A stretch of 64,000 nt of DNA from F23-D06 sp045132055. GTDB taxonomy: Bacteria; Bacteroidota; Bacteroidia; Bacteroidales; WCHB1-69. Each line of letters begins with the position of its first letter. Positions within the stretch are counted from its first letter, which is position 1. Below are positions 54,656 to 63,010 of this stretch, piece after piece. The position numbers and the translations under genes are program-made. The notes beneath the pieces are model-generated. The model searched no databases and had not been told where the DNA came from. It saw nothing but the letters and a program-made list of their open reading frames with translations. The DNA lies in NCBI GenBank assembly GCA_045132055.1, contig JBGURP010000055.1, forward strand, positions 124,001 to 188,000. Reading direction: 5' to 3'.

Positions 54656-54687
54656 CAAAAATAATAAAATATTCTTACACGGACAAT
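54656..54687 (-). promoter_or_regulatory. Promoter of the OmpA-TPR lipoprotein gene
   Basis: On the minus strand the -7 box TATTTTTG (54656-54663) is preceded, 20 bp upstream, by ATTG (54684-54687), close to the -33 TTTG consensus. Confidence 0.6.
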
Positions 54688-54707
54688 ATACTTTTAAAAG
54701 GGTTTCA

Positions 54708-56519
54708 TTAACCCACCATCATATAAAGGTCGGGATAGGTGTGCTGCGACTCCTGTCTATGGCGAGTCAGCGCAAATGCCAGTGTCAACGTACCGATACG
54801 GCCGATGTACATGTTGATAATCAGGATTATCTTGGCAGCATTGCACCAGTCGGCGGGGGCACCTGTGGAGAGTCCACAAGTAGTAAAAGCGGAAGTGGTC
54901 TCAAAAATAGCATGATTCAGCGACACGTCCGGCTGTACCAATGTGATGAGGAAACAGGAAACCAAAATGAACGCAAGCGACATCAGGATGATGGAATAGG
55001 CGCGGTCAACCAGCGAAAAGTGTATGTTACGATGCTGATATTCAATATTTTTCTTTCCATTAATGGTAGCAAAAACGGATTTAATTAGCACAAAAAACGT
55101 AGTGGTTTTCACACCACCAGCAGTTGAACCTGGCGAACCACCAATGAAGATAATCAGCGTGATCATAATCATGGTTGGTAGTGCCATATTGTTCACATCC
55201 AGCACCATGAATCCAGAGGTACGGCAGGTTATGATTTGGAAAAAGGAGGTGAAGATCTTGTCAAAAAGGGTCTTTTGTCCACTCAAAGCATTATCTTTTT
55301 CTATAAAAAAGAAGATTGCTGTGCAGATAAAGATGATGGCAAACGTGGTGGTGAGGATGATTTTTGTCTGCGGCAACAGGCTCATCCATTGGTGTTTTTT
55401 GCGTTCGCGAATGCGTTTTGCACTGAAGAAGTCGCGGATGGTCAGGAAGCCAATGCCACCCAAAAAGACCAAAATGGTGATAATCACCTGCGGAAAGTAG
55501 CTGTTGGAAACACCAAGCTCAAGCAAACTCTTGTCCATTAACACGAAACCGCCGTTGTTGAAAGCGGAAATAGTGTAGAAGAGAGAATAGAATAGGTTTT
55601 CGGAGTTGGAGGTGAAAAATCCTGTGGTGTTCCAGTACGTGTACAGCAAGGCCACGCCGGCAAATTCGATGATGGCAGTGGTCATTACAATGCTACGTAG
55701 CAATGAAAATGACTCCGACACCTGGTTGGTGGAGAGCATGTCGCGCACCATGTATTGGTAACGCAATCCCACGAACGATTTAGACAGGAAGGTTGTGAAG
55801 AATGTTGCGAAAGACAGGATACTGATACCACCCAGTTGGATGAGAATCATGATCACCACTTGTCCTTTTACCGTAAAGCAAGTGCCGGTGCTCACGACAG
55901 TGAGGCCTGTGATGCAACTTGCACTGGTGGCTGTGAACAGCGCATCCACAAACGAAATGCCGTTGACCGTCATACGCGGCATACAAAGCAAAAGGGTGCC
56001 GAAGGAAATGAGCAGCAGGAATGACGCCACCATGAGCATAGGAGGGCTGATGTTGAATTTGCCCACCAAGCCGTTTGCTTTTGTAAACTCCAGCAACACG
56101 ATAATGAGGAAGTAGAACTGAACGAACAGCAGATAGTAGTTTTCAAAGTCCTCGGATTGGAAAAACTCTACGTTGTAATGGAATATATGAACGGATATGA
56201 ACTGGGCGATAAGCAGGAAGATAATTACGCCCTCAAACCAGGTATTTTGCAGAAATTCCTTTCGATGCAGGGAGTAGAAGAGAAATACGAAATATTTTAC
56301 GACATAAAAGCAAAGGCTTCCGTATATGACGAGACGAATGAGATTTTTGGCTTCCAGGGAGATGTAGAAGCCGTGGTAAAAAACAATGCAGACAATTGTC
56401 GCCAGGGAGATGACAGCACTACAAATCTGCATAATGCGGTGCACTTTATCTTTGTGCGTCGCAATGTGCAGTTTACGTTTACTATAATCGTACTCCTTGC
56501 GCGACTTCCAGCTGAGCAT
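54708..56519 (-). CDS. trkH: TrkH/KtrB-family potassium uptake channel
   Basis: The 603-residue protein carries about ten or more membrane segments and the four selectivity-filter repeats of the Trk/Ktr family (for example TATSASCITGLTVVSTGTCF, ISAFNNGGFVLMDKSLLE, ITCRTSGFMVLDVN and TTSAFTTCGLSTGAPADW). Together with the cytosolic TrkA ring it takes up K+. The ATG overlaps the TrkA stop (TAATG), so the subunits are translationally coupled. Confidence 0.93.
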   Translation of the reverse strand: MLSWKSRKEYDYSKRKLHIATHKDKVHRIMQICSAVISLATIVCIVFYHGFYISLEAKNLIRLVIYGSLCFYVVKYFVFLFYSLHRKEFLQNTWFEGVIIFLLIAQFISVHIFHYNVEFFQSEDFENYYLLFVQFYFLIIVLLEFTKANGLVGKFNISPPMLMVASFLLLISFGTLLLCMPRMTVNGISFVDALFTATSASCITGLTVVSTGTCFTVKGQVVIMILIQLGGISILSFATFFTTFLSKSFVGLRYQYMVRDMLSTNQVSESFSLLRSIVMTTAIIEFAGVALLYTYWNTTGFFTSNSENLFYSLFYTISAFNNGGFVLMDKSLLELGVSNSYFPQVIITILVFLGGIGFLTIRDFFSAKRIRERKKHQWMSLLPQTKIILTTTFAIIFICTAIFFFIEKDNALSGQKTLFDKIFTSFFQIITCRTSGFMVLDVNNMALPTMIMITLIIFIGGSPGSTAGGVKTTTFFVLIKSVFATINGKKNIEYQHRNIHFSLVDRAYSIILMSLAFILVSCFLITLVQPDVSLNHAIFETTSAFTTCGLSTGAPADWCNAAKIILIINMYIGRIGTLTLAFALTRHRQESQHTYPDLYMMVG

Positions 56520-57214
56520 TACAGGTTGATTTTGATGAAATTGTCAATGTCGTGTTCCTTGCCGAAGAGCACAAACACATCGCCTTCCTGAATGATGGTT
56601 TTGTTGTCGGGCACACCGAGGATATGCTGTTTGGTGTCGAGTTTGTCGGCCACCAGCTCCTCAAAGTTGCGACGGATAGTAATCAAACTCAGTCTGTGGT
56701 TTTCGCGGAAGTCGATATCGCCGACGGAGAGGCCTATCAAGCGGTTTGGTGTAATGATTTCTGCAATCTTGTATCCATCAGGGAGTTGCAGATAGGAAAT
56801 CATGTTGGGGTTGGTCAATCGTTCGGCCAGCAAGGTGCCCACTTCATCCTCAGGAGAGAGGAACTCAGTGATACCCATCTTTTCCAAAATCGTGCGCTGG
56901 CTCTTGCCCATGACGCGGCAGATGATGCGTTTCACGCCCAAATCGATGAGGTTTGCGGTGCAGAGCAGGCGGCCCACAAAGTCGTTACCGATGGAAACGA
57001 TGACCGCGTCGAAATTCAGGATATTTTCGTTGAGCAGCGCCCGTTTGTTGGTGGCATCTATGCACACGGCGTAAGCCACATCTTCGGAAATCTCCTGTAT
57101 CACATTGATGTCATTGTCGATGACGAGCACCTCGTGTCCTTTCTCTGAAAGGGCGAGACTGATTGCCTGGCCGAAATGTCCGGCACCGATGACTGCAAAT
57201 TTCTCTTGTGCCAT
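56519..57214 (-). CDS. trkA: Trk/Ktr potassium uptake regulatory subunit
   Basis: The 231-residue protein has an N-terminal RCK Rossmann domain (FAVIGAGHFGQAISLALSEK, then EVLVIDND) that binds NAD(H) or ATP, and a C-terminal TrkA-C domain (YKIAEIITPNRLIGLSVGDI, then KTIIQEGDVFVLFGKEHD). It gates the TrkH channel encoded just downstream. A TATTTTTG -7 box (57235-57242) stands 20 bp before the ATG. Confidence 0.93.
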   Translation of the reverse strand: MAQEKFAVIGAGHFGQAISLALSEKGHEVLVIDNDINVIQEISEDVAYAVCIDATNKRALLNENILNFDAVIVSIGNDFVGRLLCTANLIDLGVKRIICRVMGKSQRTILEKMGITEFLSPEDEVGTLLAERLTNPNMISYLQLPDGYKIAEIITPNRLIGLSVGDIDFRENHRLSLITIRRNFEELVADKLDTKQHILGVPDNKTIIQEGDVFVLFGKEHDIDNFIKINL

Positions 57215-57234
57215 AGTAAAAAAATTATCGCGGG

Positions 57235-57242
57235 CAAAAATA
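57235..57242 (-). promoter_or_regulatory. -7 box upstream of trkA-trkH
   Basis: TATTTTTG on the minus strand fits TAnnTTTG. No TTTG is present at the -33 distance. Confidence 0.45.
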
Positions 57243-57271
57243 AAAAAATATCAATGATGTCGGCATTTTTC

Positions 57272-58201
57272 CTATAAAGCTACGGCTTCCCAACCATAGT
57301 CCTGATAGTAGCGAACGTTGAGTTTGTGCTGTTTGACATACTCTTTCAATTGTTCTTTGCGGACGGCCTCGCGGACATTCTCATTCGAATGCATGTTTTG
57401 GTAAACATCGTAGTGTTTGCCGAAGATACGCTTGGCGCTGGCCTCGTTGCCGGCACCGTCCTCGGTTTGCTCGAAAGAGGTTACCGTGAGTTTGTCGCCC
57501 TGTTTCTGCACCATCATGCAGCCGGAGTGGTTGCCTCCCGAAACAGTCTTGAGCGTGTCGCCGACAAGGTTGTAGTTGAACACCCAGAAATCGCCCCACA
57601 CCAACGTGTTGTCAGCATTTTCCTCCGTGGAAACAATCATCAGCACTGGAACACAGACCTCGCCTGGTGAGTATTGCGAGCCGATCTCCTTCACCAAGTA
57701 CTCGCTAATGGCATCGCGTCGCGCCTGTTCCATACGGCTGTTGGCGATATTTTCGATGCAGTCCTGCTTGTGACCGTCGAAATCGGACATCAACCATTGA
57801 CCGTCCACCTTCTCCATATAGAGCTTATGTTCCTCAATGTCAGTGTTTTCATCAAACGAACCATCCTCCCATTTTTGGCGCACTTTGATAGTCGCAATCG
57901 CATGGGTTTTGTCGGTCTTCTCTACGCCGACCACCTCGTAATCCGCAATGGTCCCGCCGTTGCCCGTCACGAAATAGTAAAGCCACTCGTGGTCCATAGC
58001 CTCGAATTCGGGCAGTTGGTTGAACATGGTGTCCAGCACGGCATAGAAATCGGCCGTCATATAGTCTTTCGACTGTTCTAGCAGCTCGTGGTCGGGGATA
58101 TATTTGCACAACTCCGCCGCACGCTCTTTCAGCTGTTTTTCAGAATCACTACACGCCGCAAGCAACAGAGCGGCAAGGGTAATCACGATGAGTTTTTTCA
58201 T
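57272..58201 (-). CDS. Lipoprotein of unknown function
   Basis: The 309-residue protein has a lipoprotein signal (MKKLIVITLAALLLAACSDS). The mature part holds an alpha+beta domain like those of DUF3828/NTF2-type lipoproteins (VEKTDKTHAIATIKVRQKWE, LYMEKVDGQWLMSDFDGHK), followed by a second similar unit. I cannot assign a function. It is likely attached to the periplasmic side of the outer membrane. Confidence 0.65.
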   Translation of the reverse strand: MKKLIVITLAALLLAACSDSEKQLKERAAELCKYIPDHELLEQSKDYMTADFYAVLDTMFNQLPEFEAMDHEWLYYFVTGNGGTIADYEVVGVEKTDKTHAIATIKVRQKWEDGSFDENTDIEEHKLYMEKVDGQWLMSDFDGHKQDCIENIANSRMEQARRDAISEYLVKEIGSQYSPGEVCVPVLMIVSTEENADNTLVWGDFWVFNYNLVGDTLKTVSGGNHSGCMMVQKQGDKLTVTSFEQTEDGAGNEASAKRIFGKHYDVYQNMHSNENVREAVRKEQLKEYVKQHKLNVRYYQDYGWEAVAL

Positions 58202-58267
58202 TGTTTTTGATTTTATATCATTTGATTAAAGAACATTTTTCTAAAAAAAACACAGTTTTTTCAATGG

Positions 58268-58642
58268 TTACCATCCTTCGGGCAGCACGATGTTCTTCAC
58301 GCCATGCGCTCCTGTGAACAGAGGAGCAATTTCATCGTCGGTGAATCCCGCGATGCCGCATCCAATGCGCGTCACGAGGAAGGTCAGATTTGGGTGCTCT
58401 TTTGCAAATGCGATGAACTCGTCCACGTATGGGCGGATGGTTTCCACGCCGCCCTGCATGGTCGGGATGCCATAGCTCTGGCCTTGCAATCCCACGCCCT
58501 GTCCCATGATGGCGCCGAACTTTTGGTAGGCGATGCGGGCCGCCCCGCCGCCATGCATTCCTTGCAGGTTGCTGCCAAACACGAAAATCTCGCCCGGCTT
58601 CAATTCTGTGATATACTCTGGTGTTGTGCGTTTCTTTTCCAT
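58268..58642 (-). CDS. A1S_2505-like / macro-domain-like small protein
   Basis: The 124-residue protein has the pattern of the A1S_2505 family of phage-type non-structural proteins (LKPGEIFVFGSNLQGMHGGG, AARIAYQKFGAIMGQGVG, FLVTRIGCGIAGF), which are short macro-domain-like folds. The glycine-rich loops suggest binding of a nucleotide or ADP-ribose. I used the ATG at 58642, 2 bp after the stop of the NUDIX gene. Function is unproven. Confidence 0.75.
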   Translation of the reverse strand: MEKKRTTPEYITELKPGEIFVFGSNLQGMHGGGAARIAYQKFGAIMGQGVGLQGQSYGIPTMQGGVETIRPYVDEFIAFAKEHPNLTFLVTRIGCGIAGFTDDEIAPLFTGAHGVKNIVLPEGW

Positions 58643-58644
58643 AA

Positions 58645-59031
58645 TTATTGTTGTTTTATTTTTTCCAAAACCTCCACATCTGCCGGCAGCCATTGCACAC
58701 TGTCTAATTCCTCGGGGTTCAGCCAGCGGGCTGCTTCATGTTCCTTCAGAACCAGTTCGCCGCTCTCCACGTGGCACCAGTAGCAGTGCATTGTCAGGTG
58801 AAATTTGGGATAATCCCATTCCACAGTTGTCACCAGATTTTCGATGGCGATGTGTGTTTCCAGTTCTTCCCAGATTTCGCGTTTCAGTGCCTCTTCGGGC
58901 GTCTCGCCCGGCTCGATCTTCCCGCCTGGAAACTCCCACCAGTCTTTCCAATCCCCACTTCCCCTTTGGGTGGCAAAGATACGATTTTCGGAATCGTGAA
59001 TGATAGCAGCTACGACGTGTTTGTGGTTCAT
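58645..59031 (-). CDS. NUDIX (MutT-like) nucleoside triphosphate pyrophosphohydrolase
   Basis: The 128-residue protein has the Nudix box in GGKIEPGETPEEALKREIWE followed by ELET, that is G-x5-E-x7-REUxEExGU, and the MutT-type ending GELVLKEHEAARWLNPEEL. It would hydrolyse damaged (d)NTPs. The start at 59031 gives MNHKHVVAAII. The first 23 codons or so are repeated at 60317-60387, beyond the neighbouring ATPase gene. It is followed at 2 bp by the A1S_2505-like gene. Confidence 0.9.
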   Translation of the reverse strand: MNHKHVVAAIIHDSENRIFATQRGSGDWKDWWEFPGGKIEPGETPEEALKREIWEELETHIAIENLVTTVEWDYPKFHLTMHCYWCHVESGELVLKEHEAARWLNPEELDSVQWLPADVEVLEKIKQQ

Positions 59032-59035
59032 AGTA
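58961..59035. repeat. 75-bp direct repeat, copy 1 (5' end of NUDIX gene)
   Basis: The segment covers the start codon and first codons of the NUDIX gene. It matches 60317-60391 in the same orientation with a single mismatch (T/G near 58965). The two copies bracket the DUF4143 ATPase gene. Confidence 0.92.
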
Positions 59036-59039
59036 TTCG

Positions 59040-60230
59040 TTATAAGAGATTTTCCATGTTCCATGTCAAAAATTCCTCAACCGGAATACCGTCTGTTCCG
59101 ACGACGAAAGACTGTTGAGGATGGAATTTGTCGGAGAACACTTTTAGACCTTTGTTTGTGCTGCGCCTTCCACTTTTCACCTCGATGGCTATCTGTTGTT
59201 CTCCGGATTCCACGATAAAATCAACCTCATCATTATTTTTACGCCAGTAGTACAGTTTGTAGTCGTATTCGTCGGCCTGATTGAGAAGATGGGCTCCAAC
59301 AGCACTTTCCGCCCATCTGCCCCACAGATTCGGAGTGGTGAAAGTCTTATGGAACGTTGTATTGGTCTGGGCTGTGAGCAGGGCTGTGTTATAGACCATC
59401 AGTTTGGGCACGGAATTGTATTTGCGCGCTTCATCGCGGGCATATTTCTGAAGACCGCAAAGCAGACGTGCTTCACCCAGTGTGTTCAGATAATTCGCCA
59501 GTGTTGTCACATTCCCGACATCCTGAAATTGTCCCAGCATCTTGTTTAAAGACAGCTCTTTGCTAGAATAAGCACATCCCAAATCAAAGAGTTGTCGCAT
59601 CAGTGCGGGTTTGTATATAGTCTTGGTGGTCAAAATATCGCGCTCAATAGCCGGTGCAACAATGCTGTCTTTGATGTATTTCCGCCAACGGCGTTCGTCA
59701 TGAACATACTTGGCCCCGCCGGGATAGCCGCCAAAGTAGATGAATTGTTCCAAGTCCATGCCAAATGCTTTGTGCATCTCGTTGTAGCTCCAGTGTGGCA
59801 TTCGTATCAGTTCAAAGCGTCCGGCAAGCGATTCCGTCAACCCGTCCTTGAGTAATAATCGGGAAGACCCCAGAATGACAACTTTCATGTTTATGTCGTT
59901 CCTCGTGTCTTCATCCCATTCCTTTTTGATTGCTTCGCTCCAGTTGTTGAGTTTATGAACTTCGTCAATAACCAACAGAAACTCAGATGCTTTGGTGGCT
60001 TTCATTCTTGCCCGAGCGGAAGACCACATCTCGCTTATCCAAAAAGTATCCGTTTGGGGCACGTTGTCTGCTGTAACCGACAGATAAGGGATGTCCGTCT
60101 CTTGCAGTACCTGTTTGATCATGGTTGACTTACCCACCTGACGAGGACCAGAAATTGTCTGAATCTTGTCACGTGCTTCTGATAACCTTGATTTTAATTC
60201 ATTGAATTGCGGTCTTTTATACATAACCAT
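59040..60230 (-). CDS. AAA_14 / DUF4143 ATPase
   Basis: The 396-residue protein has an N-terminal AAA_14 ATPase domain with Walker A GPRQVGKSTMIKQ and Walker B FLLVIDEVHKLNNW, and a C-terminal DUF4143 domain ending in a nuclease-like segment (EVDFIVESGEQQIAIEVKSG). The family is very common and variable between strains in Bacteroidales. Its biological role is unknown. The gene stands alone between two copies of the NUDIX 5' end and has its own promoter and operator-like sites. The start ATG is at 60230, with another at 60224. Confidence 0.88.
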   Translation of the reverse strand: MVMYKRPQFNELKSRLSEARDKIQTISGPRQVGKSTMIKQVLQETDIPYLSVTADNVPQTDTFWISEMWSSARARMKATKASEFLLVIDEVHKLNNWSEAIKKEWDEDTRNDINMKVVILGSSRLLLKDGLTESLAGRFELIRMPHWSYNEMHKAFGMDLEQFIYFGGYPGGAKYVHDERRWRKYIKDSIVAPAIERDILTTKTIYKPALMRQLFDLGCAYSSKELSLNKMLGQFQDVGNVTTLANYLNTLGEARLLCGLQKYARDEARKYNSVPKLMVYNTALLTAQTNTTFHKTFTTPNLWGRWAESAVGAHLLNQADEYDYKLYYWRKNNDEVDFIVESGEQQIAIEVKSGRRSTNKGLKVFSDKFHPQQSFVVGTDGIPVEEFLTWNMENLL

Positions 60231-60244
60231 TTGATTTCACGGTG

Positions 60245-60275
60245 CAAAAATATTAAAAATTCTCAATTTCACAAA
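60245..60275 (-). promoter_or_regulatory. Consensus promoter of the DUF4143 ATPase gene
   Basis: On the minus strand TTTG (60272-60275), 19 bp and TATTTTTG (60245-60252) match the Bacteroidota consensus exactly. The TTCTCA sites described next overlap it. Confidence 0.8.
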
Positions 60276-60310
60276 TAAAATTTCTCAAAAGTAATGAGAA
60301 AAATTCTCAA
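60260..60310. promoter_or_regulatory. Operator-like TTCTCA array upstream of the DUF4143 ATPase gene
   Basis: Four half sites occur: TTCTCAA (60260-60266), TTTCTCA (60281-60287), its inverted mate TGAGAAA (60295-60301) and TTCTCAA (60304-60310). The middle two make a perfect 7-bp palindrome with a 7-bp centre. They overlap and flank the -33 box, as expected of a repressor site. Confidence 0.6.
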
Positions 60311-60316
60311 TTTATT

Positions 60317-60391
60317 CCCCGTTGGGTGGCAAAGATACGATTTTCGGAATCGTGAATGATAGCAGCTACGACGTGTTTGTGGTTCATAGTA
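60317..60391. repeat. 75-bp direct repeat, copy 2 (truncated NUDIX 5' end)
   Basis: This repeats 58961-59035. On the minus strand it restarts MNHKHVVAAIIHDSENRIFA and runs to an early TGA shortly after the repeat ends, so it is a gene fragment. Beyond it lies vsr. Confidence 0.92.
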
Positions 60392-60401
60392 GAGAATGTT
60401 T

Positions 60402-60953
60402 CTAATTGTATTCTATAGTGTCTTCGGCGGCCATGGGCAGGTTCTCCTCATCCACCAGGATGTAGGTTTTGGCTTTGTGGCTGAAGGTGCGGAGGTAATT
60501 GTCTTGGAGCGCAACCTCCACCTGGCGCATGGTGTCTTCGAGCAGATTGGCTTTCAGCTGGCACTCCCAGAGCACAATCACCTGCCAGCCGTTCTCCTGA
60601 AGGATTTGGTAATTCTGTTGATCCCGTTCCTGATTGCGTAGAATTTTTGCAACCCAGAAATCCCGATTCGTCTTCGGAATCTTACAACACGTGGAATTTT
60701 CAACTGAACCCTGTTCCCTATTCCCTGTAACCTGAATATCGTGTCCATGCCAGAAGCACCCGTTCACGAAGATGGCGGTGCGGTATTTGCGCATCACGAT
60801 GTCGGGTTTGCCGGGCACGACTTTCACGCAGAGGCGGTAGCGGTAGCCGTGTTGCCACAGCCACTGCCGCACCTTAAGCTCGGGCTTGGTGTTGCGGCTG
60901 CGGATGTGCGACATGCAGCGGTGGCGTTGCGCGGGGGTCATCGTGTCGGTCAT
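60402..60953 (-). CDS. vsr: Very short patch repair endonuclease Vsr
   Basis: Vsr nicks T:G mismatches that arise by deamination of 5-methylcytosine. The 183-residue protein has the family motifs MSHIRSRNTKPELKVRQWLW, PGKPDIVMRKYRTAIFVNGC and FWHGHDI, then QENGWQVIVLWECQL. Between FWHGHDI and the zinc-binding-type cysteines sits TGNREQGSVENS, encoded by a dispersed repeat, an unusual insertion. The protein has a longer C-terminus than E. coli Vsr. No cytosine methyltransferase gene is adjacent. Confidence 0.9.
   Translation of the reverse strand: MTDTMTPAQRHRCMSHIRSRNTKPELKVRQWLWQHGYRYRLCVKVVPGKPDIVMRKYRTAIFVNGCFWHGHDIQVTGNREQGSVENSTCCKIPKTNRDFWVAKILRNQERDQQNYQILQENGWQVIVLWECQLKANLLEDTMRQVEVALQDNYLRTFSHKAKTYILVDEENLPMAAEDTIEYN
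60705..60740. repeat. Dispersed repeat inside vsr
   Basis: The + strand reads CCCTGTTCCCTATTCCCTGT, like the run near 12590. It encodes the NREQGSVEN stretch of Vsr. Confidence 0.6.
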
Positions 60954-60956
60954 GGG

Positions 60957-61628
60957 TTACCAGATAAAGGGAATAACTTTGTATTTCACCCGTTGCTTGT
61001 ATTCGCTATAGCCCCCCAGGCCTTGTTCCAGGACGGCTTCTTCGTTACAGATGCGCTTGGCGATGAGGGGGATATAGAGCAGCATGATCAGGAAGGAGAT
61101 GGGCGAAGCTAGTATCAGCGGCATGGAGAGGAAGAGGATGAGTGTGGATGTGTACATCGGGTGTCGAACGATGCCGTAAAGTCCCGTGTCAATGACCTTT
61201 TGGTCTTCCTGCACTTCGATAGTGCGGGAGAGGTAGGTGTTTTCGCGGAGCACCACCCCATACAGGATATAGCCGAACATGAACAGCGCGGCGGCAACCC
61301 ACACGGCCCAATTGGGCAGCATGAGCCATTGGAAGCGCCAATTGAGTCCCGCGACCACGAATGCCGCGATAAACATCACGCCACTTAGCGCCACGACGGA
61401 CTTCTGTTCCTTCTCTTCCTCCTTGGCGTTCAACCGTTTGCGCAGCAGTTCCGGATTCTTCGCCATCAATAGTAGTCCGGCCACGAACATCGGCACAAAC
61501 AGGATGCTCATCATCAGCCATCCCTGCCAATACTGGAGCGAGCCGGCGGGCAGGAAGATGAGCAGGCCGAAGATGATGACTCCGAGGAGGAATTTGGTGA
61601 GAGCTTGGAAGAAGAGTTTGGTATCCAT
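60957..61628 (-). CDS. Isoprenylcysteine carboxylmethyltransferase-family membrane protein
   Basis: The 223-residue protein has about five membrane segments (for example FFQALTKFLLGVIIFGLLIF, WAVWVAAALFMFGYILYGVV) and the ICMT/PEMT SAM-binding signature GLYGIVRHPMYTSTL, followed by RICNEEAVLEQGLGGYSEYK. It probably methylates a lipid or small hydrophobic molecule. The substrate is unknown. It lies 3 bp upstream of vsr on the same strand. Confidence 0.85.
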   Translation of the reverse strand: MDTKLFFQALTKFLLGVIIFGLLIFLPAGSLQYWQGWLMMSILFVPMFVAGLLLMAKNPELLRKRLNAKEEEKEQKSVVALSGVMFIAAFVVAGLNWRFQWLMLPNWAVWVAAALFMFGYILYGVVLRENTYLSRTIEVQEDQKVIDTGLYGIVRHPMYTSTLILFLSMPLILASPISFLIMLLYIPLIAKRICNEEAVLEQGLGGYSEYKQRVKYKVIPFIW

Positions 61629-61654
61629 AGTTTACAAAAGCGGTTGGAGATTGA

Positions 61655-61810
61655 TTATTCGTTTTTGTTGAGGATGACGAGTGCGGCGATGACGCCCGGC
61701 ACCCACCCGCAACAGGTGAGGATAAACACAATGAGTATCGATCCGCACCCACGGTCGTACACGGCCAGCGGCGGAAAGATGATGGAGAGGATGACGCGGA
61801 AGAGGGACAT
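61655..61810 (-). CDS. YqaE/Pmp3 family membrane protein
   Basis: The 51-residue product (MSLFRVILSIIFPPLAVYDR, then GCGSILIVFILTC and CGWVPGVIAALVILNKNE) is a full Pmp3 proteolipid with two membrane helices and the conserved PPLAV motif. Such proteins modulate membrane potential and stress tolerance. Its first 17 codons are repeated at 63128-63177, beyond the Fic gene. Confidence 0.92.
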   Translation of the reverse strand: MSLFRVILSIIFPPLAVYDRGCGSILIVFILTCCGWVPGVIAALVILNKNE

Positions 61811-61811
61811 A
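61761..61811. repeat. 51-bp repeat, copy 1 (5' end of the Pmp3 gene)
   Basis: The segment matches 63128-63178 at 45 of 51 positions in the same orientation. The mismatches are mostly at synonymous codon positions, consistent with two homologous gene starts. Confidence 0.85.
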
Positions 61812-61834
61812 GGGAGAAAAAATATTTGGTTTGA

Positions 61835-62974
61835 TTATTCTGCAAAAATATCTGTATATGGCTTAAATGTGAACAATCTGTTACGACTTTGACCAGTGGA
61901 TTCCACGAGGTATTTATCATCGCAAAGAAGTTTGACAATATCGTTAGCCGCCTTATATGATATCCCGCAAATTTTTGCTGCATGATCTACCGTTAATATT
62001 GGATTCTGTAGCAGTTGGTGTACAAGTAATATTGCATTTGTACTACGGCGACCATAATTAGCACGAATATGGTTTTCTGTTTCTTCTTTGAATTGTATAA
62101 TTCTTGTAAGTGTTTGAACTGCAAGTGTTGCCGTCTGTTCCACACCTACAAGGAAGTACTTTATCCAATGTGACATATCATTGTTTACCCTAACCATATT
62201 AAGGTTATCATAGTATAGATCCTTCCTTTTTTCAAAATAGGTGGACAAATAAAGCAGAGGCTTTTCAAGTATCTTTTCCTCTACCATAAAAAGGGTGATC
62301 AGCAGTCGGCCTATACGTCCATTACCGTCAAGGAACGGGTGGATAGTTTCAAACTGATAATGTGCGATAGCTATTTTAATCAAATCGGGGACATTTACAT
62401 CTGGATTATTCAGAAAATTCTCAAGATCCCCCATCAATTCTCCAACAAGTTGATAATGAGGGGGGATGAAACGGGCATCTGCAATGGCATTGCCGCCAAT
62501 CCAGTTTTGGCTTGTCCGGTATTCTCCAGGCATTTTATGCTCTCCGCGAACGTTATTCAACAATATCTTATGCGTAGAACGAATAAGCCGTGAAGATATA
62601 GGTAGTCTGTCAAGATTCCCGATGGCATCGTTGATGGCGTCAATATAATTACGCACTTCTTGCCAATCGTTTCTACGTTCCTCGCGCACCTCGGATTGTG
62701 GCAAAAGTGCCTCGTCAATATGGGTCTGCGTACCTTCAATGCGGCTTGAGAGCACGGCCTCTTTTGTAACGTGAAGTTGAATGAACAGGTCTATATTTGG
62801 TACTAAACGAGAATACGAGTTAAGTTCTCCAAGTCGCAAAGATGCCTTTTCCAAAAGCTTGCTTATGGCCGGATCTTTCCACGTCCATTCGTCATTTATT
62901 TTAGTAGGAACAAAAAACTTATAGCCTGCCCCTTGTTCATAATGTCCCGACTGGTAGTTTTCTAATGCTATCAT
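61835..62974 (-). CDS. Fic family protein (AMPylase-type) with C-terminal winged helix
   Basis: The 379-residue protein has a Fic N-terminal domain with the autoinhibitory-type glutamate helix (SSRIEGTQTHIDEALL, residues about 70-85), the Fic active site HPFLDGNGRIGRLL, and a C-terminal winged helix-turn-helix (ILTVDHAAKICGISYKAAND). Fic enzymes transfer AMP or another group to target proteins. The wHTH suggests the protein may also bind the palindromes upstream of its own gene. I used the ATG at 62974. A TTG at 62998 would lie inside the -7 box and is rejected. Confidence 0.92.
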   Translation of the reverse strand: MIALENYQSGHYEQGAGYKFFVPTKINDEWTWKDPAISKLLEKASLRLGELNSYSRLVPNIDLFIQLHVTKEAVLSSRIEGTQTHIDEALLPQSEVREERRNDWQEVRNYIDAINDAIGNLDRLPISSRLIRSTHKILLNNVRGEHKMPGEYRTSQNWIGGNAIADARFIPPHYQLVGELMGDLENFLNNPDVNVPDLIKIAIAHYQFETIHPFLDGNGRIGRLLITLFMVEEKILEKPLLYLSTYFEKRKDLYYDNLNMVRVNNDMSHWIKYFLVGVEQTATLAVQTLTRIIQFKEETENHIRANYGRRSTNAILLVHQLLQNPILTVDHAAKICGISYKAANDIVKLLCDDKYLVESTGQSRNRLFTFKPYTDIFAE

Positions 62975-62995
62975 CTCATCTATATTATTTGGATG

Positions 62996-63003
62996 CAAAA
63001 ATA
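62996..63003 (-). promoter_or_regulatory. -7 box of the fic gene
   Basis: TATTTTTG on the minus strand fits TAnnTTTG, 21 bp before the ATG. No TTTG lies at -33. That position is inside the first palindrome (63011-63042). Confidence 0.6.
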
Positions 63004-63010
63004 TAACTTT

